64,000 nt of DNA from Streptomyces sp. NBC_00247 (lineage in GTDB: Bacteria; Actinomycetota; Actinomycetes; Streptomycetales; Streptomycetaceae). A program made the translations under genes and the position numbers. Positions 37,176 to 44,506 of this stretch are shown piece after piece. Numbering within the stretch: position 1 is the stretch's first letter; the number at the start of each line of letters is the position of its first letter. The DNA is taken from contig NZ_CP108093.1 of assembly GCF_036188265.1 (NCBI RefSeq), positions 4,918,001 through 4,982,000 on the forward strand, in the 5' to 3' direction. Under the pieces are notes generated by a model. It saw only the letters and a list, made by a program, of their open reading frames with translations, was not told the DNA's origin and made no database searches.

Positions 37176-37529
37176 ATGAACGGCGCACAACTGCGGTCCT
37201 TCGCCCTGGACTTCAACGAGGCCGTGGAGGAGTTCCCCTTCACGCCGGAGACCTCGGTCTTCAAGGTGCTCGGCAAGATGTTCGCGCTGAGCGCCCTGGA
37301 CACCCGCCCGCTCACCGTGAACCTCAAGTGCGACCCGGACGAAGCGGTGCGCCTCCGTGAGGAGTACCCGGCGATCGTCCCCGGCTGGCACATGAACAAG
37401 CGCCACTGGAACACCGTCACGGTCGGCGACCTGCCCGCCAAGCTGGTCCGCGAGCTGATCGAGGACTCGTACGACCTGGTGGTGGCGGGGCTGCCCCGGG
37501 CGGAGAGGCTCCGGCTGGACCGGGCCTGA
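37176..37529 (+). CDS. MmcQ/YjbR family protein
   Basis: A 117-residue protein. The family signature includes EEFPFTPETSVFKVLGKMFAL, LTVNLKCDPDEAVRLRE and PGWHMNKRHWNTVTV. It has a DNA-binding-like double-wing fold with unproven role. It starts 44 bp after the CBS gene. Confidence 0.92.
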   Translation: MNGAQLRSFALDFNEAVEEFPFTPETSVFKVLGKMFALSALDTRPLTVNLKCDPDEAVRLREEYPAIVPGWHMNKRHWNTVTVGDLPAKLVRELIEDSYDLVVAGLPRAERLRLDRA

Positions 37530-37577
37530 GAGCGGGGTGGTCTTCGGCGCCTCCGGTGACGCGACCGGGGGCGCCGG

Positions 37578-37780
37578 CATTCACCGCCGAGCAGCTCTCG
37601 GCTCAGCGCCTTCTCGATGGCCTCGAAGATGTCGGCGTCGGTCTCCTGCCGCCAGGACGGAAGGCCGGGCCGGTCGGCGACATAGCCGGGCTTGGGGTCC
37701 TCGAAGTGCTTGAACATCCGGGCCGTCCAGGCCCAGCGGCACTCAGCGTGGGAGACCGGCCACTGCGCCGTCTCCTCCAC
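37578..37780 (-). pseudogene. Possible decayed gene fragment (protein-like, no proper stop)
   Basis: In the 328-bp gap between the YjbR and GNAT genes, one minus-strand frame reads like real protein: VEETAQWPVSHAEC, then RWAWTARMFKHFEDPKPGYV and DADIFEAIEKALSRELL. From GTG 37780 it reaches Arg-rich junk at about 37578 without a stop, continuing antisense through YjbR. A TGA sits in another frame right after ELLGG, so a frameshift is the simplest explanation. Family not recognised. Confidence 0.35.
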
Positions 37781-37857
37781 GGGCGGCAGGGTCCTGCCGT
37801 ATCCGCCGCACGGCTGGTGGGGGACCCGGCCCGGCTCACTCGAGTGCGGCCCGGGAG

Positions 37858-38334
37858 CTAGGACATGTCCTGCCCCGGGCTCCCGTCCAGCACCAGCATG
37901 ACGTGCTCGTTCTCGCCGTACTCGACCGTCCCCGTACGCCGGAAGCCGTGCTTCTCCAGCAGCCGCACCGAGCCGGTGTTCCCGACGTGGGGATCGGCGT
38001 GCAGGGGACGGGCGGTTTCCCGCTCCAGGAACAGCGCCAGTGCCTGCGTGCCGATCCCCCGGCCCCAGTACCGCCGGCCGAGCCAGTACCCGATGAAGCG
38101 CCGCTCCTCGTGCCACCAGGCCACCGCGTTGCCCGCCAGTTCGCCGTCGACCGTGATGGCCTGTACGAAGTTGGCGGGGTCCCCGAGGACCTTCGTCCTC
38201 CAGTGGGTCATGAAGGCTTCCCGTTCCCGGGGTGGGAACTTCGACCGTCGTACGGCCTCGGGATCGTGCTCCTGCGCGAGGAACTCCTCCAGATCGGCCG
38301 GTTCGACGTCTCGCAAACGCACCTGCTCACTCAT
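37858..38334 (-). CDS. GNAT-family N-acetyltransferase
   Basis: A 158-residue protein. The N-terminus is VRLRDVEPADLEEFLAQEHDPEA, the acetyl-CoA motif region is IGYWLGRRYWGRGIGTQALALFLE and the end is LLEKHGFRRTGTVEYG, typical RimJ/RimL-like GNAT (Acetyltransf_3). Substrate unknown. Confidence 0.92.
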   Translation of the reverse strand: MSEQVRLRDVEPADLEEFLAQEHDPEAVRRSKFPPREREAFMTHWRTKVLGDPANFVQAITVDGELAGNAVAWWHEERRFIGYWLGRRYWGRGIGTQALALFLERETARPLHADPHVGNTGSVRLLEKHGFRRTGTVEYGENEHVMLVLDGSPGQDMS

Positions 38335-38449
38335 ACGGGCGGAGTCTGCCAGGTGGCACTGACACCCCGACGGTCCCCGACCGTCGGCCTGGTCAGGGAC
38401 CGTTCAGCTGCGGTGGGTGGGCCCGCGACACCCGCCGACCCACCCCGTC

Positions 38450-39880
38450 TCAGCCCCGCCGCCGCAGACCCGCCGCCACGACCACCGCGCCCACCAGCAG
38501 CAGCGCCGCGTCGAGGGCCATGACCGTGCGGACGCCGGTGAACAGGTCGTCCTGGGTGGTGGCCAGCACGCCCAGCAGGGGGATGCCGAGGGTCAGGCCG
38601 ACCTGCTGGGTGGTGGTGACCAGGCCGGTCGCCAGGCCCTGTTCGCCGTCCGGGACGCCCGAGGTCACCGCGAGGCCGTAGCTGACGATCGCGCCCAGGT
38701 GGCACATGCTCGCCAGGGAGACGCCGACCGTGGCGACCAGCACCCCGGCGTGCTCGCCCAGGGCCAGCAGCAGGGCGACGAAAGCACCCTGGCCGAGCAG
38801 CGAGCCCACCAGCGTGCGGCGGGCGCCGAAGCGGCCGATGACCCGGGGGGCGTACGTGCCGGCCACCGCCGAGAGCAGCCCCTGCACCCCGAAGACCAGC
38901 CCGGTGGCGAAGGCCGACAGGCCCAGTACGTCCTGGAGGTAGAGCGTCAGCACGAAGACCACGGTGGACATCAGGGCGAAGGTCAGCAGCCCGCCGAGGT
39001 TGCCGAACGCCACGGTCCGGCGGCGCAGCATCGGCAACGAGACCAGCGGTTCGGCGGCCCGCGACTCCACCACCGCGAAGGTCACCAGCAGCGCGACCCC
39101 GAGGACCAGGGCGATCAGTACGTCCGCGTGGCCGAAGCCGTTCTGGGCGGCCGTCGACAGCGCGTAGATCAGGGCGAGCAGCCCGCCCGTGACGGTGACC
39201 GCACCCGGTACGTCCAGCTTGGGCCGCCGCGGAGTACGCGACTCCGTCAGGGCCTTCGGGGCGAGGGCGAGGACGCCCACCGAGGCGAGCGCCAGCAGGC
39301 CCATGGTGGAGCGCCAGCCCAGGGTGTCGGTGAGCACGCCACCGGCCACCATGCCGACGGTGAAGCCGAGCGAGAGCAGCGTGCCGCTGATGCCCAGCGC
39401 CCGGTCGCGCTCCGGGCCCTCCTTGAACGTGGTGGTCAGCAGGGACATCCCGGTGGGTACGACCGCCGCCGCGCCGAGCCCCTGGAGGGCACGTCCGGCC
39501 AGGAACGGCACCGGGCCCCAGGCGAAGGTCGCCAACAGCGAGGCCGCGCCGAACACGGCCAGGCCCGCGAGGAAGAGCTTGCGCCGTCCGTAGAGGTCGC
39601 CGATCCGCCCGAAGAGCAGCAGGAATCCGCCGGAGGGCAGGGCGAAAGCGGTGATGGCCCACTGGAGTTGGGAGGTACTCAGCCCGAGGTCGGCGCCGAG
39701 CGCGGGGAGCGCCACGTTCAGTACGGAGAAGTCGAGCGCCACCATGAACTGGGCGGCGCAGAGGACCATGAGGATCAGCCGGGCCCGGCCGGAGAGCCGG
39801 GCGGGACGGGTCGCCTGGGCAACGGTGGGAGCAGCGGGACCGGGGGTTCCGGTGGCCTCGGGAGGGGATTCGATCGCCAT
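38450..39880 (-). CDS. MFS efflux transporter (DHA2)
   Basis: A 476-residue, 14-TM transporter. Motifs are FMVALDFSVLNVALPALGADLGLS, GRIGDLYGRRKLF (motif A) and ALQGLGAAAVVPTGMSLL. It is divergent from the MmyB-type regulator at 39984, which probably controls it. Confidence 0.92.
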   Translation of the reverse strand: MAIESPPEATGTPGPAAPTVAQATRPARLSGRARLILMVLCAAQFMVALDFSVLNVALPALGADLGLSTSQLQWAITAFALPSGGFLLLFGRIGDLYGRRKLFLAGLAVFGAASLLATFAWGPVPFLAGRALQGLGAAAVVPTGMSLLTTTFKEGPERDRALGISGTLLSLGFTVGMVAGGVLTDTLGWRSTMGLLALASVGVLALAPKALTESRTPRRPKLDVPGAVTVTGGLLALIYALSTAAQNGFGHADVLIALVLGVALLVTFAVVESRAAEPLVSLPMLRRRTVAFGNLGGLLTFALMSTVVFVLTLYLQDVLGLSAFATGLVFGVQGLLSAVAGTYAPRVIGRFGARRTLVGSLLGQGAFVALLLALGEHAGVLVATVGVSLASMCHLGAIVSYGLAVTSGVPDGEQGLATGLVTTTQQVGLTLGIPLLGVLATTQDDLFTGVRTVMALDAALLLVGAVVVAAGLRRRG

Positions 39881-39983
39881 GGCCCCACCCTCGGCCGACT
39901 GGAACAAACGTGGGGAGACGCTCCTTATCCTGTTGGTACGGCCACCAGTTGGCACCGTGCGCGACACCAGGGGGAGTGACGAC

Positions 39984-40880
39984 GTGGCGACACCGGCCCG
40001 TACGACGACGACCGGCAACGGGAAGGCCCATCGACTCGCCGAGCTGCGGGAGTTCCTGATGAGCCGCCGGGCCCGGGTCACCCCGGCCCTCGCCGGCCTC
40101 CCGGACGGCGGTGCGCGCCGCCGTACCCCCGGGCTGCGCAGGGAGGAGGTCGCCGTCCTCGCGGGCGTCGGGGTCTCCTGGTACCAGTGGCTGGAGCAGG
40201 GGCGTGACATCACCGTCTCCCCGCAGGTGCTGGACTCGGTGGGGCGCGTCCTGCGGCTGACCAGCGCGGAGCGCCGCCATCTGTACGTACTGGCCGGGCT
40301 CAACCCGCCCGCGCCCGAGGTCGATCCGGCCGACGCCGACATGTGCGACGGGCTGCGGCGGCTCATCGACGCGTGGATGCCGTTCCCGGCACACATCATG
40401 GACCGGTACTGGAACGTCGTGCTCTACAACGACGCCGCCTCCCTGGTCCTCGGGCTGCGCCCCGGCATCGTGCAGAACTGCCTGATCACCTTCTTCACCG
40501 ACGACGTCTACCGCACCCGCGCGACGACCTGGGAGCAGATCGCCCCGCAGGTCGTCGCGCAGTTCCGCGCGGGCTGCTCGGAGAACCCGGAGGACGAGGG
40601 TTTCCAGGCCGTCGTGGCCGACGCGAAGGAGGCCAGCCCGGAGTTCGCCGCGCTCTGGGAGCAGCGCGACATCGCGCCCGGCGGGCAGATGCGCAAAGAG
40701 CTGGAGCATCCGACGGCCGGGACTCTCCAGGTGGAGTCCACCCAGCTGCGGGTGCCCGCCCGCCCGGACCTGGCGATCGTGCTGCACACCCCGCTGCCGG
40801 GCACCGGAACCGAGGAGCGGCTCAAGTGGCTGGCGTCCCCGGAGGGGCGGCGCGACGCGATGTACCCGGTACCGGGATGA
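39984..40880 (+). CDS. Helix-turn-helix regulator with MmyB-like ligand domain
   Basis: A 298-residue protein from GTG 39984 (GGGGGAG, spacing 8). The N-terminal XRE domain has GLRREEVAVLAGVGVSWYQWLEQGRD with VSPQVLDSVGRVLRLT; the C-terminal MmyB-like/MLTR domain has PFPAHIMDRYWNVVLYNDAASL and HPTAGTLQVESTQLRVP. These bind fatty acids or other hydrophobic ligands and usually regulate a divergent gene, here the MFS transporter. Confidence 0.92.
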   Translation: MATPARTTTTGNGKAHRLAELREFLMSRRARVTPALAGLPDGGARRRTPGLRREEVAVLAGVGVSWYQWLEQGRDITVSPQVLDSVGRVLRLTSAERRHLYVLAGLNPPAPEVDPADADMCDGLRRLIDAWMPFPAHIMDRYWNVVLYNDAASLVLGLRPGIVQNCLITFFTDDVYRTRATTWEQIAPQVVAQFRAGCSENPEDEGFQAVVADAKEASPEFAALWEQRDIAPGGQMRKELEHPTAGTLQVESTQLRVPARPDLAIVLHTPLPGTGTEERLKWLASPEGRRDAMYPVPG

Positions 40881-40912
40881 GGTGCGCGCCACACGGTTCG
40901 TATGCTCGGCAC

Positions 40913-41266
40913 ATGACAGACAGCACCGACCTCGGGGCCGAGGACCGCAAGATCGTCACCCTGGCGCGCAGCGCCCGCGCCCGCAACGGAGTGCCGGAGG
41001 GCGCGGCCGTCCGGGACGAGACGGGACGTACGTACGTGGCGGGCACGGTGGCCCTGGAGTCGCTGCGGCTCACCGCCCTGCAGACGGCCGTGGCGATGGC
41101 CGTGGCCAGCGGGGCCACCTCCCTGGAGGCGGCGGCGGTGGTCTCGGACGCCGAGAGCCCGGCCGACGCGGACCGGGCGGCGGTGCGCGACCTCGGCGGG
41201 GCGGACACGCCGGTGTTCCTGGCGGGTCCGGACGGGACCGTGCGGGTACGGGTCACCGCGGGGTGA
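40913..41266 (+). CDS. Cytidine-deaminase-like protein lacking zinc ligands
   Basis: A 117-residue protein from ATG 40913. The order of elements is that of homotetrameric cytidine deaminase (VPEGAAVRDETGRTYVAGTVALESLRLTALQTAVAMAVASG, ending VFLAGPDGTVRVRV). But where the family has C-A-E with zinc ligand and catalytic Glu, this has T-A-L, and the later P-C-x-x-C is absent (ADADRAAVRDLGG). It is therefore predicted to be catalytically inactive; genome annotations probably call it cytidine deaminase by fold alone. Located just before ynfA/era, near the usual cdd position. Confidence 0.75.
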   Translation: MTDSTDLGAEDRKIVTLARSARARNGVPEGAAVRDETGRTYVAGTVALESLRLTALQTAVAMAVASGATSLEAAAVVSDAESPADADRAAVRDLGGADTPVFLAGPDGTVRVRVTAG

Positions 41267-41305
41267 CTCCGTGACTTCGCCCACGTGAGCGGGCCGGCCG
41301 CGGTC

Positions 41306-41332
41306 GACCGGCGCCGGAGTCCGGTGCCGGTC
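41306..41332. terminator. Bidirectional hairpin terminator
   Basis: GACCGGCGCCGG-AGT-CCGGTGCCGGTC, 12-bp stem with one G.U, between convergent deaminase-like and ynfA genes. Its last base touches the ynfA stop. Confidence 0.6.
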
Positions 41333-41666
41333 AGTTCCCCCGGGGCGCGTACATGATCACGGCCATGCCGGCGAGGCAGATCAGCGCCCCGGCGATGTCG
41401 TACCGGTCCGGGCGGTAGCCGTCCGCGACCATGCCCCAGGCGATCGAGCCGGCCACGAAGACCCCGCCGTAAGCGGCGAGGATGCGGCCGAAGTTGTCGT
41501 CGCTCTGGAGCGTCGCGACCGCTCCGTACACCCCGAGGGCGATCACCCCCGCGCCGATCCAGGCCCAGCCCCGGTGCTCGCGGATGCCCTGCCAGACCAG
41601 CCAGGCGCCCCCGATCTCGAAGAGGGCGGCGACGACGAAGAGGGCGGCGGAGCGGGCGACGAGCAT
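41331..41666 (-). CDS. YnfA-family small membrane protein
   Basis: A 111-residue, four-helix membrane protein (LFVVAALFEIGGAWLVWQGIREH, then GRILAAYGGVFVAGSIAWGMVADGYRPDRYD). It is the UPF0060/YnfA family, related to SMR transporters. Role unproven. Confidence 0.93.
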   Translation of the reverse strand: MLVARSAALFVVAALFEIGGAWLVWQGIREHRGWAWIGAGVIALGVYGAVATLQSDDNFGRILAAYGGVFVAGSIAWGMVADGYRPDRYDIAGALICLAGMAVIMYAPRGN

Positions 41667-41777
41667 GGAGGGCACGCTATCCCGGGCGCGCCGTACGAGG
41701 GCCCGGGTGCACGCGTCGCCGGGCCGGGCGGGCGACCGTTGTGCACCGGGCCGCCGCGATCGGGGACAATGGGCGCC

Positions 41778-42743
41778 ATGAGCGCTCGACCGAACCCCGA
41801 AGCCGCTGCGCGGCAGGCCACGGACACCGCCCCTCACCGGGCCGGTTTCGCCTGCTTCGTGGGCCGCCCCAACGCGGGCAAGTCCACCCTCACGAACGCT
41901 CTGGTCGGGCAGAAGGTGGCGATCACGTCCAATCGCCCCCAGACCACCCGGCACACCGTGCGCGGGATCGTGCACCGTGACGACGCGCAGCTGATCCTCG
42001 TCGACACCCCGGGGCTCCACAAGCCGCGCACGCTGCTCGGCGAGCGGCTCAACGACGTCGTGCGGACCACCTGGGCCGAGGTCGACGTCATCGGCTTCTG
42101 CCTGCCCGCCGACCAGAAGCTCGGCCCCGGCGACAAGTTCATCATCAAGGAACTCGCCGCCATCAAGAAGACCCCGAAGATCGCGGTCATCACCAAGACG
42201 GACCTGGTCGACTCCCGGGCGCTCGCCGAACAGCTGCTGGCCGTCTCCCAGCTGGGCCAGGAGCTCGGCTTCGAATGGGCCGAGATCGTGCCGGTCTCGG
42301 CGGTCAAGGACGACCAGGTCGGGCTGCTCGCCGACCTGATCGCCCCGCTGCTGCCGGTGAGCCCGCCGCTCTACCCGGAGGGCGACCTCACCGACGAGCC
42401 CGAGATGGTCATGGTCGCGGAACTGATCCGCGAGGCCGCGCTCGAAGGTGTACGCGACGAACTGCCGCACTCCATCGCGGTCGTCGTCGAGGAGATGCTG
42501 CCGCGCGAGAACCGTCCGGCGGACAGGCCGCTGCTGGACATCCACGCCAACGTCTACATCGAGCGCCCCAGCCAGAAGGGCATCATCATCGGCCCCAAGG
42601 GCCAGCGGCTGAAGGACGTAGGGACCAAGTCCCGCAAGCAGATCGAGGCGCTGCTCGGCACGCCGGTCTTCCTCGACCTGCACGTCAAGGTCGCCAAGGA
42701 CTGGCAGCGCGACCCCAAGCAGCTCCGCAAGCTCGGTTTCTGA
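41778..42743 (+). CDS. era: GTPase Era
   Basis: A 321-residue protein from ATG 41778 (ATG 41769 also possible). G1 is GRPNAGKSTLTNAL, G2 region NRPQTTRHTVRG, G3 DTPGLHKP, G4 TKTD, and the C-terminal KH domain is IHANVYIERPSQKGIIIGPKGQRLKDVG. It binds the 3' end of 16S rRNA in 30S maturation. Confidence 0.97.
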   Translation: MSARPNPEAAARQATDTAPHRAGFACFVGRPNAGKSTLTNALVGQKVAITSNRPQTTRHTVRGIVHRDDAQLILVDTPGLHKPRTLLGERLNDVVRTTWAEVDVIGFCLPADQKLGPGDKFIIKELAAIKKTPKIAVITKTDLVDSRALAEQLLAVSQLGQELGFEWAEIVPVSAVKDDQVGLLADLIAPLLPVSPPLYPEGDLTDEPEMVMVAELIREAALEGVRDELPHSIAVVVEEMLPRENRPADRPLLDIHANVYIERPSQKGIIIGPKGQRLKDVGTKSRKQIEALLGTPVFLDLHVKVAKDWQRDPKQLRKLGF

Positions 42744-42764
42744 GCGGCGGGGCAGTCGCCGTTC

Positions 42765-42802
42765 CGGGCGGTGGGGCAGCCCTCGGGCCGCCCCACCGCC
42801 CG
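42765..42802. terminator. Hairpin terminator downstream of era
   Basis: Arms CGGGCGGTGGGG (42765-42776) and CCCCACCGCCCG (42791-42802), loop 14 nt, between era and the convergent emfourin-type gene. Confidence 0.7.
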
Positions 42803-42845
42803 ACAGCCGAGCCGTGTCGTACCGGGCGCACCGGCGCCGCCGGTC

Positions 42846-43112
42846 TCACGCCCCTTCGCGGAGGACGCGTGAGATCAGCGTGCGCTGGTCGTCGGTCAGG
42901 TGCGGGTCCGCGCAGTGCACGGTCCGCCCGTCGATGGTGATCGCGTACCGGAAGCCGTCCGGTACGCCTGCCGGCGGAGTCCCGGCTCCCTCCGCGAGCG
43001 CGGAACGGGCCAGGGACTCCCAGGCGGCGGCGTCCTCCTGCGTTGCCGTGTCGATCCCGGCCTTGCGGGGGAGGCCGGCGAACCCGCCGGTCCGGCTCAC
43101 ATGAATGCGCAT
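42846..43112 (-). CDS. Emfourin-type inhibitor of protealysin-like protease
   Basis: An 88-residue protein taken from MRIHVSRTGGFAGLP; an in-frame ATG at 43121 would add three residues. The N-terminal I-V-RTGGFAG motif is the hallmark of emfourin, the protein inhibitor of M4 protealysins. It lies 10-20 bp downstream of the M4 protease gene on the same strand, as in other protealysin operons, so the pair should be coexpressed and the inhibitor should restrain the intracellular protease. Confidence 0.85.
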   Translation of the reverse strand: MRIHVSRTGGFAGLPRKAGIDTATQEDAAAWESLARSALAEGAGTPPAGVPDGFRYAITIDGRTVHCADPHLTDDQRTLISRVLREGA

Positions 43113-43131
43113 GTGACCCATATTGGCCCGC

Positions 43132-44214
43132 TCACTCGGTCGGCACCCCCACTTCCGACCAGCCCTTGATGACGGCCTCGCGCTCGTCCCCCTCGCCGAA
43201 GCGGTCGCGGGCGGCGGCCACCGTGAGCCTGGCGAAGTCGGCGAAGTCGGCGTTGGCGGTCAGCTCTCCTCCGGTCAGTACGTCGTACCAGATCTGCCCG
43301 GCCCGCTCCCAGGCGTTCCCGCCGAGGGCGGAGGCGGCGAGGTAGAAGGCGCGGTTGGGGATGCCGGAGTTGAGGTGGACCCCGCCGTTGTCGTCGTCGG
43401 TCTCGATGTAGTCCTCCATCGAGGCGGGCTGGGGGTCCTTGCCGAGCACGTCGTCGTCGTACGCGGTGCCCGGCGCCTTCATCGAGCGCAGCCCCTCCCC
43501 GGTGACCCGGGGGGCGAGCAGCCCCGCGCCGATCAGCCAGTCGGCCTGCTCGGCGCTCTGCCCCAGGGAGTACTGCTTGACCAGCGAGCCGAACACGTCC
43601 GAGACGGATTCGTTGAGCGCGCCGGACTGTCCCTCGTAGACGAGGTTGGCGGTGTGCTGGGTGAGCCCGTGCGCCAGCTCGTGGGCGATCACGTCGATGG
43701 AGAGGGTGAAGTCGAGGAAGATCTCGCCGTCGCCGTCGCCGAAGACCATCTGCTGGCCGTCGAAGAAGGCGTTGTTGTAGTCCCGGTCGTAATGGACCGA
43801 GCCGATGAGGCGCATGCCTTTGCCGTCGAGCGAGCTGCGGCCGTACGCGGAGAGCAGCAGGTCGAAGGTGGCGCCGAAACCGGCGTACGCGCGGTTGACG
43901 CTGGCGTCCGTGGTGGGCTCGTCACCCTCGCCCCGGACCTTGCGGCCGGGCAGCGTGGTGTGGTGGCGGCAGTCGTAGATCGTGCGGCGGGGCTTGCTGG
44001 GGACGGCGCCCGCGGTGGCCGGCGCGGGGGCGATGGCTGCCAGCGACGCCGCTCTGCGCAGGACGCGGCGCTCGCCGTCCGCGTCGAGCGTGCGACGGGC
44101 GGGCTCGGCGACCGCGGGGTCGTCGGACTGTGCCAACTGGTCGAGGAGATGCGGCGGAACGATGGTGCAGAAGACGGGGTGGAGACCGGAACCGTCGTGG
44201 GATCGAGAGATCAT
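43132..44214 (-). CDS. M4-family metalloprotease, protealysin-like
   Basis: A 360-residue protein without a signal peptide. A short propeptide of the protealysin type (CTIVPPHLLDQLAQ) precedes the catalytic domain. The zinc site is HELAHG (His178, Glu179, His182) with the third ligand Glu202 in GALNESVSD. Further on are DYIETDDDNGGVHLNSGIPN and AFYLAASALGG. The absence of a signal peptide plus the linked emfourin gene indicates intracellular or non-classically exported action. Confidence 0.92.
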   Translation of the reverse strand: MISRSHDGSGLHPVFCTIVPPHLLDQLAQSDDPAVAEPARRTLDADGERRVLRRAASLAAIAPAPATAGAVPSKPRRTIYDCRHHTTLPGRKVRGEGDEPTTDASVNRAYAGFGATFDLLLSAYGRSSLDGKGMRLIGSVHYDRDYNNAFFDGQQMVFGDGDGEIFLDFTLSIDVIAHELAHGLTQHTANLVYEGQSGALNESVSDVFGSLVKQYSLGQSAEQADWLIGAGLLAPRVTGEGLRSMKAPGTAYDDDVLGKDPQPASMEDYIETDDDNGGVHLNSGIPNRAFYLAASALGGNAWERAGQIWYDVLTGGELTANADFADFARLTVAAARDRFGEGDEREAVIKGWSEVGVPTE

Positions 44215-44235
44215 GTAAATGACTGTGGCACTCCG

Positions 44236-44292
44236 TCACTGCGCTGTCACTGGTTGCGACGGCAATTGACGAAATAGAGTGATGCATCACTG
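44236..44292. promoter_or_regulatory. Repeated TCACTG sites and a 14-bp palindrome between the protease and leuA
   Basis: TCACTG at 44236-44241 and 44247-44252 (11-bp period, one helical turn), and the perfect palindrome AGTGATGCATCACT at 44278-44291 followed by G. This AT-richer block sits within 80 bp of the protease start and 80 bp before the leuA leader. The regulator is unknown. Confidence 0.5.
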
Positions 44293-44372
44293 TTTACTCG
44301 TCATGTGTGCGCGGTCCCGCATACTGATACGGACCGGCGTCCCGCGCACCTCTCGGTTACTCTCGTCGCATC

Positions 44373-44420
44373 ATGCGTTTCGGGCTGCTTCTCCTTAGCT
44401 GCCGCGGCGAGGGCCTGTAG
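44373..44420 (+). CDS. leuA leader peptide (Leu-rich, attenuation)
   Basis: A 15-residue ORF, MRFGLLLLSCRGEGL, with four consecutive Leu codons (CTG CTT CTC CTT) and a fifth before the stop, 86 bp upstream of leuA. Such leaders before leuA are known from comparative studies of actinobacteria. Scarce Leu-tRNA would stall the ribosome on the run and change the folding of the following RNA. Confidence 0.85.
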   Translation: MRFGLLLLSCRGEGL

Positions 44421-44425
44421 TCGTA

Positions 44426-44474
44426 GGCCGACCCCCTCCCCGCGGAGTCTGGTGCTGCAGCGACACAGTCGGCC
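44426..44474 (+). promoter_or_regulatory. Possible leuA attenuator stem
   Basis: GGCCGAC (44426-44432) pairs with GTCGGCC (44468-44474) across 35 nt that include alternative GC stretches (CCCCGCGGAG). It lies between the leader peptide and leuA. The mutually exclusive terminator/antiterminator forms were not computed. Confidence 0.45.
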
Positions 44475-44506
44475 GTCCCACCGCTGGACCCGAGGAGCCC
44501 TACGCC

